Assembly (NCBI RefSeq): GCF_964204645.1 | Contig: NW_027437464.1 | Coordinates: 17,001-81,000 of the forward strand | DNA from: Tubulanus polymorphus | Taxonomy: Eukaryota; Nemertea; Palaeonemertea; Tubulaniformes; Tubulanidae | DNA: 64,000 nt | Reading direction: 5' to 3' | Shown here: positions 1 to 10,589 of the stretch, in pieces | How the letters are laid out: every line of letters starts with the position of its first letter | Position numbering within the stretch: the first letter of the stretch is position 1 | Program-made: the position numbers and the translations under genes | The notes under the pieces: generated by a model | Told to the model about the DNA's origin: nothing | What the model saw: only the letters and a program-made list of their open reading frames with translations | Database searches by the model: none

Positions 1-261
1 GAATCTTTCACACCAATTGTATCGAACTTGGTGGTCCATTTTCCTGTGAAAATTAAAAATATGAACATGCATAAGCAATTGAGTAGTGGTTGAAATTGAG
101 ACCAAAATTGATATTTTTTGGGTACGAAAAAAGGTCACAGGACGGCCATCTTGCGTCCGATTGACCAAAAATTTCTCTCATGCCGATGCACCCTTCGGGT
201 ATACAATCTGATAGATCAAGGTAATTGATCAGAGTCTTCAAAATTCCCTTGAAAACTTCAA
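1..261. repeat. H-family repeat, left part, interrupted at 262
   Basis: This is a copy of a high-copy repeat (here called H) found also at about 2257-2800, 4780-5270, 6650-7030, 9160-9660, 10,060-10,260, 25,240-25,500 and throughout copy B. It carries a GGCCATCTTG motif and a purine-rich segment ending in 'cttgaaaacttcaa'. Short open frames in it recur wherever the repeat recurs and show no sign of being genes. At 261/262 it is broken by an inserted element and resumes at 1526. Its class was not recognised. Confidence 0.7.
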
Positions 262-1525
262 CTAGGGGTCCAGGGACACCATGCCCACTTGGGAAGTGGT
301 TCCAAATGCTCAACAATCTAACAATTTCAATATTCAACGCCCCCTGGCAACCATATACAAAAACCAATGACCTTGAAACTCACCACAATCATAGAACATG
401 TCAGCAGCTACGATTTTGTAATTGATTGTGATAACAAAATATGCCTCGTTACCAATTTGATATGGAAATACTAAGTTATTCTACTATTCAACGCCCCCTG
501 GAGACCATATTCAAAACCCAATGACATCAAAACTTACCACAATCATAGAACATGTCATGAACTACAACTTTGCAATTGATCATGGTAACAAAATATGCCT
601 AGGTACCAATATAATAAGGAAATACTTAGTTATTCTACTATTCAACGCGCCCTGGTGACCATATAGAAAAACTAATGTCCTTAAAACTCACAACAATCAT
701 AGATGATGTCATGAGCTACAACTTTCCAATTGATTGTGGTTACAAAATATACATAGGTACAAATATAATAAAGAAATGCTAAGATATTGTATTATTCAAC
801 GCCCCCTGGTGGCCATAACAAAATCTAATTACCTTGCAACACACCATAATCATAGAACATGTTATGAGCTACAACTTTCTAATTGAATGTGGTACCAAAA
901 TACGCTTAGGTATCAATATAATGTGGAAAAACTTTTTCCCATTTACGAATGAGTACTGGTGAGACCAAGATGGCCGCCAATTGCGTCATAATTGGCTGAT
1001 GAAAAATACCTGTCTCAGGTATAAAACATCCCTTTCCAAAGAATACCCATCACAAATTGCAATGAGAAATGGCAAACCAGTAGGAAGCTACAGGACTCAG
1101 AATTCGGGCAAAAATTAACATTTTTGGGCACTAAAAAGGTCATAGGACGGCCATCTCGAGTCCGACCGACCCAATTTTTGTTATGTTGATGGGCCCTGGG
1201 GGGATTCACATATATCCGAAAGATCAAGGTAATTGATCGAAGCGTCTTCAAAATTTCTCTCAAAAAGATCAAAAATGTGTAAAAAGTGCTGATTTTGGCG
1301 AACAACAATGGCTGCCAGTCGGCCATCTTGATTCTGACAGGGCCAGTTTTTGGGCTGAAGATGTGTCTAGGGTAGATACATGTGTATCCCAAATATCAAG
1401 ACGTTACCTTGAAGCGTCTTCAAAACTTCCCAAAATAACTGGATTCCGTCTACAGACGGACGGACAGACGACGGACGAAAAGTGAACGCAATAGCCCGCT
1501 GGGACTTAAGTCCCAAGTGGGCTAA
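262..1525 (+). mobile_element. Pearl/DINE-1-like non-autonomous element P1
   Basis: The element starts CTAGGGGTCCAGGGACACC and ends in a stem-loop ('gcccgctgggac' / 'gtcccaagtgggc') followed by CTAA. Its core is about four degenerate tandem units of ~155 bp, each with 'caacgccccctgg', 'caccacaatcatagaacatg' and 'ggtaacaaaatatgcctagg'. An (ACGG)n-like stretch precedes the 3' hairpin. Comparison with the uninterrupted H repeat near 2705-2725 shows exact insertion between two A residues with no target duplication if the end is CTAA. A tandem core, 3' hairpin, CTRR-type end and A-A (T-T on the other strand) insertion fit Helitron/Helentron-derived elements such as pearl and DINE-1. No Rep/helicase gene is present. 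Confidence 0.65.
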
Positions 1526-1986
1526 AAATGAGTAAGAAAGTGCTGATTTCAGCAAACAGAAATGGCCACCAGTCAACCATGTTAATTCTGACCAAGCTCA
1601 GTTTTTGGGCAGAAGATGTATCTAGGGTAGATACATGTATATAAATACATTAAATCAATTACATTAATATATTTCTATAAATGATAATGGGCCTATTACA
1701 TTTTATAGATTGTACCTATCTATTGGGTCCATCAAACAGCTGGTTGCCTGTGTAATAACTAATACATTGCACATGATAGATTGTACCGACCTATTGGGTC
1801 CTTTGTCTTATAGTACATAATAATCCACATGATAGATTTTACCAGACCAATCTAACTGTGGGTTTTCTGTGTTAAAACAATACATTCTATAATAGATTTC
1901 CCTCAATTCGGGGATTCCTATGTGATGAATAATATACATTAATATACATTAATGTTTTGAACACATACGTCTAATTGGTTTTAATA
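1526..1986. repeat. H repeat remainder plus ~80-bp ATTGGGTCC tandem repeats
   Basis: The H repeat resumes with 'aaatgagtaagaaagtg' and continues to about 1660. It is followed by degenerate ~75-85-bp units, each with a 'catgatagattgtacc' segment, 'ctattgggtcc' and 'ggtttcctgtgtaataa'. The same units occur at 2850-3200, 5290-5620, 7050-7290, 9680-10,010, 22,540-22,700, 23,560-23,790 and 25,540-25,870, and in copy B. No gene is seen. Confidence 0.7.
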
Positions 1987-2256
1987 CGACCAGTGAAACC
2001 GTGCAGTTTTAATAAACCATTGTTTTTATATCCATTTTACGCTGTATTGAAGGATTGCCAAAAAGTTTTCATTTTCGCATGTTGAAATGAGAAAAAATAA
2101 GCCATTTTTGAAATTCTAACAATATGCGTCCTGAGTTTCCATGCCTACGAACCATTGATTTTTGATGATTTGATTATAATTTCAAATGGTAAGCACGGAA
2201 ACATATTGTTAAAATTGATTTACAGTCAACCCCCAATATAACAGTTTCACTGGTAG
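1987..2256. mobile_element. 270-bp MITE with TA flanks
   Basis: The ends are inverted: left CGACCAGTGAAACCGT; the right end reads CTACCAGTGAAACTGT on the minus strand. TA lies on both sides (1985-1986 and 2257-2258). There is no coding capacity. Four further copies in the window have the same 270-bp length (26,810-27,079; 29,211-29,480; and two interrupted copies at 7379-9072 and 37,017-38,718), which supports the boundaries. The TA duplication suggests mobilisation by a Tc1/mariner-type transposase, which is inferred. Confidence 0.75.
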
Positions 2257-2505
2257 TATGAAGCTAAATTCAGGTAGGCCTACAATGTGTTCAAAAGTTT
2301 TAGAGAAATATCCCAAATAATCGACTTTCGGTCTAAAGTCCCTAGTGGGCTAAAAAGGTATGAAATAACTAAACTGATTTACCATCAGTTGCGGAAAGTT
2401 GACTCGTATCTGTCATAAGACTCTCTCTATATGATTCAACTGCGGATTGATTGGAATCTTTCACACCAATTGTATCGAACTCTGTGGTCCATCTTCCTGT
2501 GAAAA

Positions 2506-5500
2506 TTAAAAATATGAACATGCATAAGCAATTGAGTAGTGGTTGAAATTGAGACAAAAATTGACATTTTTTGGGTACGAAAAAAGGTCACAGGACGGCC
2601 ATCTTGCGTCCGATTGACCCAAAATTTCTCTCATGCCGATGCACCCTTCGGGTATAGAATCTGATAGATCAAGGTAATTAATCAGAATCTTCAAAATTCC
2701 CTTGAAAACTTCAAAAATGAGTAAGAAAGTGCTGATTTCAGCGAACAAAAATGGCAACTAGTCAACCATGTTGATTCTGACCAAGCTCAGTTTTTGGGCA
2801 GAAGATGTATCTAGGGTAGATACATGTATATAAATACATTAAATCAATTACATTAATATATTTCTATAAATGATAATGGGCCTATTACATTTTATAGATT
2901 GTACCTATCTATTGGGTCCATCAAACAGCTGGTTTCCTGTGTAATAACTAATACATTCCACATGATAGATTGTACCGACCAATTGGGTCCTTTGTCTTAT
3001 AGTACATAATAATCCATATGATAGATTTTACCAGACCAATCTAACTGTGGGTTTCCTGTGTTATAATAATACATTCTGTCATAGATTTCCCTCAAACTGG
3101 GGGATTCCTATGTGATAAATATTTTATATTAAGCATGATAGACTTTAACAAACATAATGGGTCCTTCAAGGTGATTAGTTAGTACTTGGTGAAATACTGA
3201 ACAATCTGGAAATGTCAAGAATCACCATTACCATAGGGCATTTCATGCACTGGCACAACATGCAATTGTTTGTGGTAATAACGTCATATGTCTAGGTACT
3301 AATATACTGTAGTACCATATTCTTCGGCTAATTTACGCCACCGGTGAACATAAACAATGCCTAGAAACTCACCACAATCTTAGGGCAATTCATGTTAGAG
3401 CAAGTCATGAGGCCAAGTTATTTACTGCGAATGAGAGAAATTGAGATAAATGATCGAAGCGTTTTTTAATATTTCCCATGAAAACTTGAACTAGGGGTCC
3501 AGGGACACCATGCCCACTTGAGAAATGTTTCCGTATGCTCAACAATCTAACAATTTCAATATTCAACGCCCCCTGGTGACCATATACAAAAACCAATGGC
3601 CTTGAAACTCACCACAATCATGGTACATGTCAGGAGGAATGATTTCATGGATTGTGATGACAAAATATGCCTCGTTACCAATTTAATATGGAAATACTAG
3701 ATCATAGAACATGTCATGAACTAAAACTTTCTAATTGATCATGGTAACAAAATAAGCCTAGGTACCAATATAAGGAAATACTAAGTTATTCTACTATTCA
3801 ATGCCTCTTGGTGACCATATAGAATAACTAATGTCCTTAAAACTTGCCACAATCATAGACAATGTCATGAGCTACAACTTTGCAATTGATTGTGGTTACA
3901 AAATATGCATTGATACGAATATAATATGGAAAGATATTGTATTATTCAATGCACACTGGGCCATATACAAAACCAATGACCTTGAAACTCACCACAATCA
4001 TAGATCATGTTATGAGCTACAACTTTCTTATTGATTGTGGTAACAAAATACGCCTAGGTATCAATATAATGTGGAAAATTTTTTTCCCACCTAGGAATGA
4101 GTACTGATGACACCAAGATGGCCGCCAATTGCGTCATAATTGGCTGATCAAAAATACCTGTCTCAGGTATAAAACATCCCTTTCTTAAGAATACCCATCA
4201 CAAATTGCAATGAGAAATGGCAAACAAGTAGGAAGCTACAGGACTCGGAATTCAGGCCAAAATTGACATTTTTTGGCATTAAAAAAGGTCATAGGATGGC
4301 CATCTTGAGTTCGATCGACCCAATTTTTGTTATGCTGATGGGCCCTGGGGGGATGCACATACATCCGAAAGATCAAAAAGTTCCCTCAAAAAGTTAAAAA
4401 ATGTGTAAAAAGTGTTGATTTTGGCGAACATCAATGGCTGCCAGTCGGCCATCTTGATTCTGACAGGGCCAGTTTTGGGGCTGAAGATGTGTCTAGGGTA
4501 GATACATGTGTAACCTAAATATCAAGACATTACATTGAAGCGTCTTCAAAACTTCCCAAAATAACTGGATTCCGTCTACGGACGGACGTACGCTATGACG
4601 GACAATGGACGAAAAGTGAACGCAATAGCCCACTGGGACTAAAGTCCCAAGTGGGCTAAAAAGGTTCAAACAATGTCTAAAAGTGCTGATTTCAAAATGT
4701 ATCAGAATAACTGGATTCTGTCAAGCTCGGGACAATGACACAAAGCGGATGCGATAACCCGCTTAAGTCCATTTCATGTGGCTAAAAAGGTATGAAATAA
4801 CTAAACTGATTTACCATCGGTTGTGGAAAGTCGACTCATATCTGTCATAAGACTCTCTCTATGTGATTCAACTGCAGATTGATTGGCATCTTTCACACCA
4901 ATTTGTATCGAACTCGGTGGTCCATCTTCCTGTAAAAATCAAAAATATGAACATGCATAAGCAATTGAGTAGTGGTTGAAATTGAGACCAAAATTGACAT
5001 TTTTTGGGTACGATAAAAGGTCACAGGACGGCCATCTTGCATCCGATTGACCCAAAATTACTCTCATGCCGATGCACCCTTCGGGTATACAATCTGATAG
5101 ATCAAGGTAATTGATCAGAATCTTCAAAATTCCCTTGAAAACTTCAAAAATGAGTAAGAAAGTGCTGATTTCAGCGAACAAAAAAGGCCACCAGTCAACC
5201 ATGTTGATTCTGACCAAGCTCAGTTTTTGGGCAGAAGATGTATCTAGGGTAGATGCATGTATATAAATACATTAAATCAATTAAATTAATATATTTCTAT
5301 GAATGATATAGGGCCCATTACATTTTATAGATTGAACCAATCTATTGGGTCCATGAAACAGCTGGTTTCCTGTGTAATAACTAATACATTCCACATGATA
5401 GATTGTACCGACCTATTGGGTCATTTGTCTTATAGTACATAATAATCCATATGATAGATTTTACCAGACCAATCTAACTGTGGGTTTCCTGTGTTATAAT

Positions 5501-7290
5501 AATACATTCTGTCATAGATTTCCCTCAAACTGGGGGATTCCTATGTGATAAATATTTTATATTCAGCATGATAGACTTTAACAAACATAATGGGTCCTTC
5601 AAGGTGATTAGTTAGTACTTGGTGAAATACTGAACAATCTGGAAATGTCAAGAATCACCATTACCATAGGGCATTTCATGCACTGGCACAACATGCAATT
5701 GTTTGTGGTAACAACGTCATATGTCTAGGTACTAATATACTGTAGTACCATATTCTTCGGCTAATTTACGCCACCGGTGAACATAAACAATGCCTAGAAA
5801 CTCACCACAATCTTAGGGCAATTCATGTTAGAGCAAGTCATGAGGCCAAGTTATTTACTGCGAATGAGAGAAATTGAGATAAATGATCGAAGCGTTTTCA
5901 ATATTTCCCATGAAAACTTGAACTAGGGGTCCAGGGACACCATGCCCACTTGAGAAATGTTTCCGTATGCTCAACAATCTAACAATTTCAATATTCAACG
6001 CCCCCTGGTGACCATATACAAAAACCAATGGCCTTGAAACTCACCACAATCATGGTACATGTCAGGAGGAATGATTTCATGGATTGTGATGACAAAATAT
6101 GCCTTGTTACCAATTTAATATGGAAATACTAGATCATAGAACATGTCATGAACTAAAACTTTCTAATTGATCATGGTAACAAAATAAGCCTAGGTACCAA
6201 TATAAGGAAATACTAAGTTATTCTACTATTCAATGCCTCTTGGTGACCATATAGAATAACTAATGTCCTTAAAACTTGCCACAATCATAGACAATGTCAT
6301 GAGCTACAACTTTGCAATTGATTGTGGTTACAAAATATGCATTGATACGAATATAATATGGAAAGATATTGTATTATTCAATGCACACTGGGCCATATAC
6401 AAAACCAATGACCTTGAAACTCACCACAATCATAGATCATGTTATGAGCTACAACTTTCTTATTGATTGTGGTAACAAAATACGCCTAGGTATCAATATA
6501 ATGTGGAAAATTTTTTTCCCACCTAGGAATGAGTACTGATGACACCAAGATGGCCGCCAATTGCGTCATAATTGGCTGATCAAAAATACCTGTCTCAGGT
6601 ATAAAACATCCCTTTCTTAAGAATACCCATCACAAATTGCAATGAGAAATCTTTCACACCAATTTGTATCGAACTCGGTGGTCCATCTTCCTGTAAAAAT
6701 CAAAAATATGAACATGCATAAGCAATTGAGTAGTGGTTGAAATTGAGACCAAAATTGACATTTTTTGGGTACGATAAAAGGTCACAGGACGGCCATCTTG
6801 CATCCGATTGACCCAAAATTACTCTCATGCCGATGCACCCTTCGGGTATACAATCTGATAGATCAAGGTAATTGATCAGAATCTTCAAAATTCCCTTGAA
6901 AACTTCAAAAATGAGTAAGAAAGTGCTGATTTCAGCGAACAAAAAAGGCCACCAGTCAACCATGTTGATTCTGACCAAGCTCAGTTTTTGGGCAGAAGAT
7001 GTATCTAGGGTAGATGCATGTATATAAATACATTAAATCAATTAAATTAATATATTTCTATGAATGATATAGGGCCCATTACATTTTATAGATTGAACCA
7101 ATCTATTGGGTCCATGAAACAGCTGGTTTCCTGTGTAATAACTAATACATTCCACATGATAGATTGTACCGACCTATTGGGTCATTTGTCTTATAGTACA
7201 TAATAATCCATATGATAGATTTTACCATCAGACCAATCTAACTCTGGGTTTCCTGTGTTATAACAATACATTCTATCATAGATTTCCCTC
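2506..7290 (+). repeat. Tandem array of ~2.4-kb composite units (copy A)
   Basis: Equivalent points recur at 2506, 4939 and 6700, giving spacings of 2433 and 1761 bp. The full unit of about 2432 bp holds an H repeat, the ~80-bp ATTGGGTCC array, a P-type element (3492-4659 in the first unit) and a short spacer. The second unit lacks 671 bp (junction near 6649, 'gcaatgagaaat' joined to 'ctttcacaccaat'), so its P element (from 5923) has lost its 3' end. The same array in copy B has different deletions. Recurrent small open frames such as those at 3831-4034 and 6263-6466 are by-products of the repeats. Confidence 0.85.
3492..4659 (+). mobile_element. Pearl/DINE-1-like element P2
   Basis: It has the same CTAGGGGTCC start, ~155-bp units and 3' stem-loop ('gcccactgggac' / 'gtcccaagtgggc' then CTAA) as P1, but a more diverged core. 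It belongs to the tandem unit and so was amplified with it. The copy starting at 5923 is truncated at about 6649 by a deletion. Confidence 0.6.
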
Positions 7291-7486
7291 AATTCGGGGA
7301 TTCCTATGTGATGAATAATATACATTAATAGGCCTATACATTAATGTTTTGAACACATACGCCTAATTGGTTTTAATACGACCAGTGAAACTGTGCAGTT
7401 TTAATAAACCATTGTTTTTATATCCATTTTACGCTGTATTGAAAGATTGCCAAAAAGTTTTCATTTTCGCATGTTGAAATGAGAAA

Positions 7487-8910
7487 CTAGGGGTCCAGGG
7501 ACACCATGCCCACTTGGGAAATGGTTTCAAATGCTCAACAATCTAACAATTTCAATATTCAACGCCCCCTGGTGACCATTTACAAAAACCAACGACCTTG
7601 AAACTCACCAAAATCATAGAACATGTCAGCAGCTACGATTTTGTAATTGATTGTGATAACAAAATATGCCTCGTTACCAATTTAGTATGGAAATACTAAG
7701 TCATTCTACTATTCAACGCCCCCTGGTGACCATATTCAAAACCCAATGACCTCGAAACTCACCACAATCATAGAACATGTCATGAACTACAACTTTGCAA
7801 TTGATCATGGTAACAAAATATGCCTAGGAGCGAACTCTTTTATCAGATCGGAGAATCCGTTTGCCGCCAATCGTACTCTTTTATTGGTCACGTGACTTTT
7901 TGGAGTCTCCGAAACCTCCTTTCTGTCGAGGTGGTGTGATTCGGATTTTGTGTGGAGCCAACCGGAGATTTCGGACGGAGACTTCGGAGGTCATAAAAGA
8001 GTACGCCCTTGGTACCAATATAATAAGGAAATACTAAGTTATTCTACTATTCAACGCCCCCTGGTGACCATATAGAAAAACTAATGTCCTTAAAACTCAC
8101 AACAATCATAGATGATGTCATGAGCTACAACTTTCCAATTGATTGTGGTTACAAAATATGCATAGGTACGAATATAATAAAGAAATGCTAAGATATTGTA
8201 TTATTCAACGCCCCCTGGTGGCCATATACGAAATCCAATTACCTTGAAACTCACCACAATCATAGAACACGTTATGAGCTACAACTTTCTAATTGATTGT
8301 GGTAGCAAAATACGCTTAGGTATCAATATAATGTGGAAAAACTTTTTCCCACTTACGAATGAGTACTGGTGACACCAAGATGGCCGCCAATTGTGTCATA
8401 ATTGGCTGATGAAAAATACCTGTCTGAGGTATAAAACATCCCTTTCCAAAGAATACCCATCACAAATTGCATTGAGAAATGGTAAACCAGTAGGAAGCTA
8501 CAGGACTCAGAATTCGGGCAAAAATTAACATTTTTGGGCACTAAAAAGGTCATAGGACGGCCATCTTGAGTCCGACCGACCCAATTTTTGTTTCGTTGAT
8601 GGGCCCTGGGGGGATTCATATATATCCGAAAGATCAAGGTAATTGATCGAAGCGTCTTCAAAATTTCCCTCAAAAAGTTCAAAAATGTGTAAAAAGTGCT
8701 GATTTTGGCGAACAACAATGGCTGCCAGTCAGCCATCTTGATTCTGACAGGGTCAGTTTTTGGGCTGAAGATGTGTCTAGGGTAGATACACGTGTAACCT
8801 AAATATCAAGACGTTACCTTGAAGCGTCTTCAAAACTTACTGGATTCCATCTACGGACGGACGGACGAAAAGTGAACGCAATAGCCCGCTGGGACTCCCA
8901 AGTAGGCTAA
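7487..8910 (+). mobile_element. Pearl/DINE-1-like element P3 inserted in the MITE
   Basis: It begins CTAGGGGTCCAGGGACACC and ends with a short hairpin then CTAA. The intact MITE has six A residues at the site; here three lie on each side, so insertion was exact and without duplication. The core holds ~155-bp units, one of which is interrupted by a 181-bp MITE. The 3' hairpin is shortened ('gctgggactcccaagtaggct'). Copy B has the same arrangement with more ACGG units before the end. Confidence 0.7.
7828..8008 (+). mobile_element. 181-bp MITE nested in P3
   Basis: The ends form an inverted repeat of about 16 bp (GGGCG(A/T)ACTCTTTTAT; the first copy reads gagcg). Copies of identical length lie at 37,466-37,646 and, inverted and in unrelated flanks, at 45,644-45,824. 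It interrupts a ~155-bp unit between 'atgcctag' and 'ttggtaccaat'. A 3-bp duplication (TAG, now TAG/TTG) is possible but not certain. There is no coding capacity and the family was not recognised. Confidence 0.75.
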
Positions 8911-9072
8911 AAATAAGCCATTTTTGAAATTCTAACAATATGCGTCCTGAGTTTCCATGCCTACGAACCATTGATTTTTGATGATTTGATTATAATTTCA
9001 AATGGTAGGCACGGAAACATATTGTTAAAATTGATTTACAGTCAACCCACAATATACCAGTTTCACTGGTAG

Positions 9073-10277
9073 TACGATGATCAAATTCAGGTAGGCCTAC
9101 AGTATGTGTTCAAAAGTTTTAGAGAAATATCCCAAATAATCGACTTTCGGTCTAAAGTCCCTAGTGGGCTAAAAAGGTATGAAATAACTAAACTGATTTA
9201 CCATCGGTCTCGGAAAGTTGACTCGTATCTACCATAAGACTCTCTCTATGTGATTCAACTGCGGATTGATTGGAATCTTCCACACCAATTGTATCGAACT
9301 CGGTGGTCCATTTTCCTGCGAAAATTAAAAATATGAACATGCATAAGCAATTGAGTAGTGGTTGAAATTGAGACAAAAATTGATATTTTTTGGGTACGAA
9401 AAAAGGTCACAGGATGGCCATCTTGCATCCGATTGACCCAAAATGTCTCTCATGCTGATGGAACCTTCGAGTACACGATCTGATAGATCAAGGTAATTCG
9501 ATCAGTGTCTTCAAAATTCCCTTGAAAACTTCAAAAATGAGTAGGAAAGTGCTGATTTCAGCGAACAAAAATGGCCACCAGTCAACCATGTTGATTCTGA
9601 CCAAGCTCAGTTTTTGGGTACAAGATGTATCTAGGGTAGATACATGTATATAAATACATTAAATCAATTACATTAATATATTTCTATAAATGATAATGGG
9701 CCTATTACATTTTATAGATTGTACCTATCTATTGGGTCGATCAAACAGCTGGTTTCCTGTGTAATAACTAATACATTGCACATGATAGATTGTACCGACC
9801 TATTGGGTCCTTTGTCTTATAGTACATAATAATCCATATGATAGATTTTACCAGACCAATCTAACTGTGGGTTTGCTGTGTAATAACAATACATTCTATC
9901 ATAGATTTCCCTCAATTCGGGGATTCCTAGGTGATGAATTATATACATTCAGTATGATAGACTTTAACAAACATTGGGCCTAATGGGTCCTTTTAGGTGA
10001 TTAGTTAGTACTTGGTGGAAATGTCAATGTCAATCTGTCATGTTGACTCATCTGTCATGTCTCTCCATGTGGTTAACCTGTGGATTGATTGGAATCTTCT
10101 GCACGACTCGTACCGAACGCGGTGGTCCATCTTCCTATGAAAATAAAAAATATGAACATGCATAAGCAATTGAGTAGTAGGCCTAGTTGAAATTGAGGCC
10201 AAAATTGACATTTTTTTGGTACAAAATAGGAAACAGAACGGCCATCTTGCATCTGAAAACATTCGGTTGGTTTTCAC
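9073..10277. repeat. Two further H repeat copies and ~80-bp units
   Basis: From about 9160 to 9660 is one H copy. From 9680 to 10,010 are ATTGGGTCC units. From 10,060 to 10,260 is a shorter, diverged H copy. No gene is seen. Confidence 0.6.
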
Positions 10278-10360
10278 GAGCTCGGTGATCTAGTGGGATG
10301 ACGCTGCGCTAGTAATTTACTTGCCCGGGTTTGAGTCTCGCTCTAGCCGCTCTATTTTCT
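10278..10360 (+). mobile_element. tRNA-like SINE head
   Basis: An A-box-like 'tgatctagtggg' (10,286-10,297) and a B-box-like 'gggtttgagtctcg' (10,327-10,340) lie about 42 bp apart, the spacing of an internal RNA polymerase III promoter. The cloverleaf is poor, so a tRNA-derived SINE head is more likely than a working tRNA gene. It is followed by a hairpin ('tgcgcac' ctct 'gtgcgca', about 10,393-10,410), a CCAAT box and the CpG-rich minisatellite. The same head is at 39,924-40,006. Confidence 0.5.
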
Positions 10361-10589
10361 CTACACTTTCCTTGAATTTTCTAAGTTGCGCACCTCTGTG
10401 CGCATGTGCGGCGTAAATCAGCCAATCAGCGACAATGTACGTTAAATAGCGGAACTAAATGTCGCAGCCGAAACACTCCAATCCCTCTTAGGGGACCGGC
10501 GGCTGCTGTTCAGGGTCGTTCTGCTTTTGCCCGGAACTTGTTGCCAAGACGTCCCCTTCTACTTCCACTCTCTGTAACAGTAAAACGGT

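Larger units (their letters stand above)
7379..9072. mobile_element. 270-bp MITE split by P3
   Basis: The two halves, 7379-7486 (108 bp) and 8911-9072 (162 bp), add up to exactly 270 bp, the length of the intact MITE at 1987-2256. The split falls in the run of A after 'atgttgaaatgag'. The intervening DNA is element P3. Confidence 0.8.

Noticed and set aside
262-1525. Full Helitron with Rep/helicase
   Set aside because: The element is about 1.3 kb and has no coding capacity; only a non-autonomous relative can be supported.
53-9376. Recurrent 60-150-residue open frames in the repeats (for example 53-367, 1015-1392, 4939-5217, 8353-8736)
   Set aside because: They recur only because the DNA repeats recur, carry no known motif, differ by frameshifts between copies, and lie across element boundaries.
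10286-10340. A functional tRNA gene
   Set aside because: Only A- and B-box-like sequences are present. The acceptor and anticodon stems do not pair well, so a SINE head is more likely.
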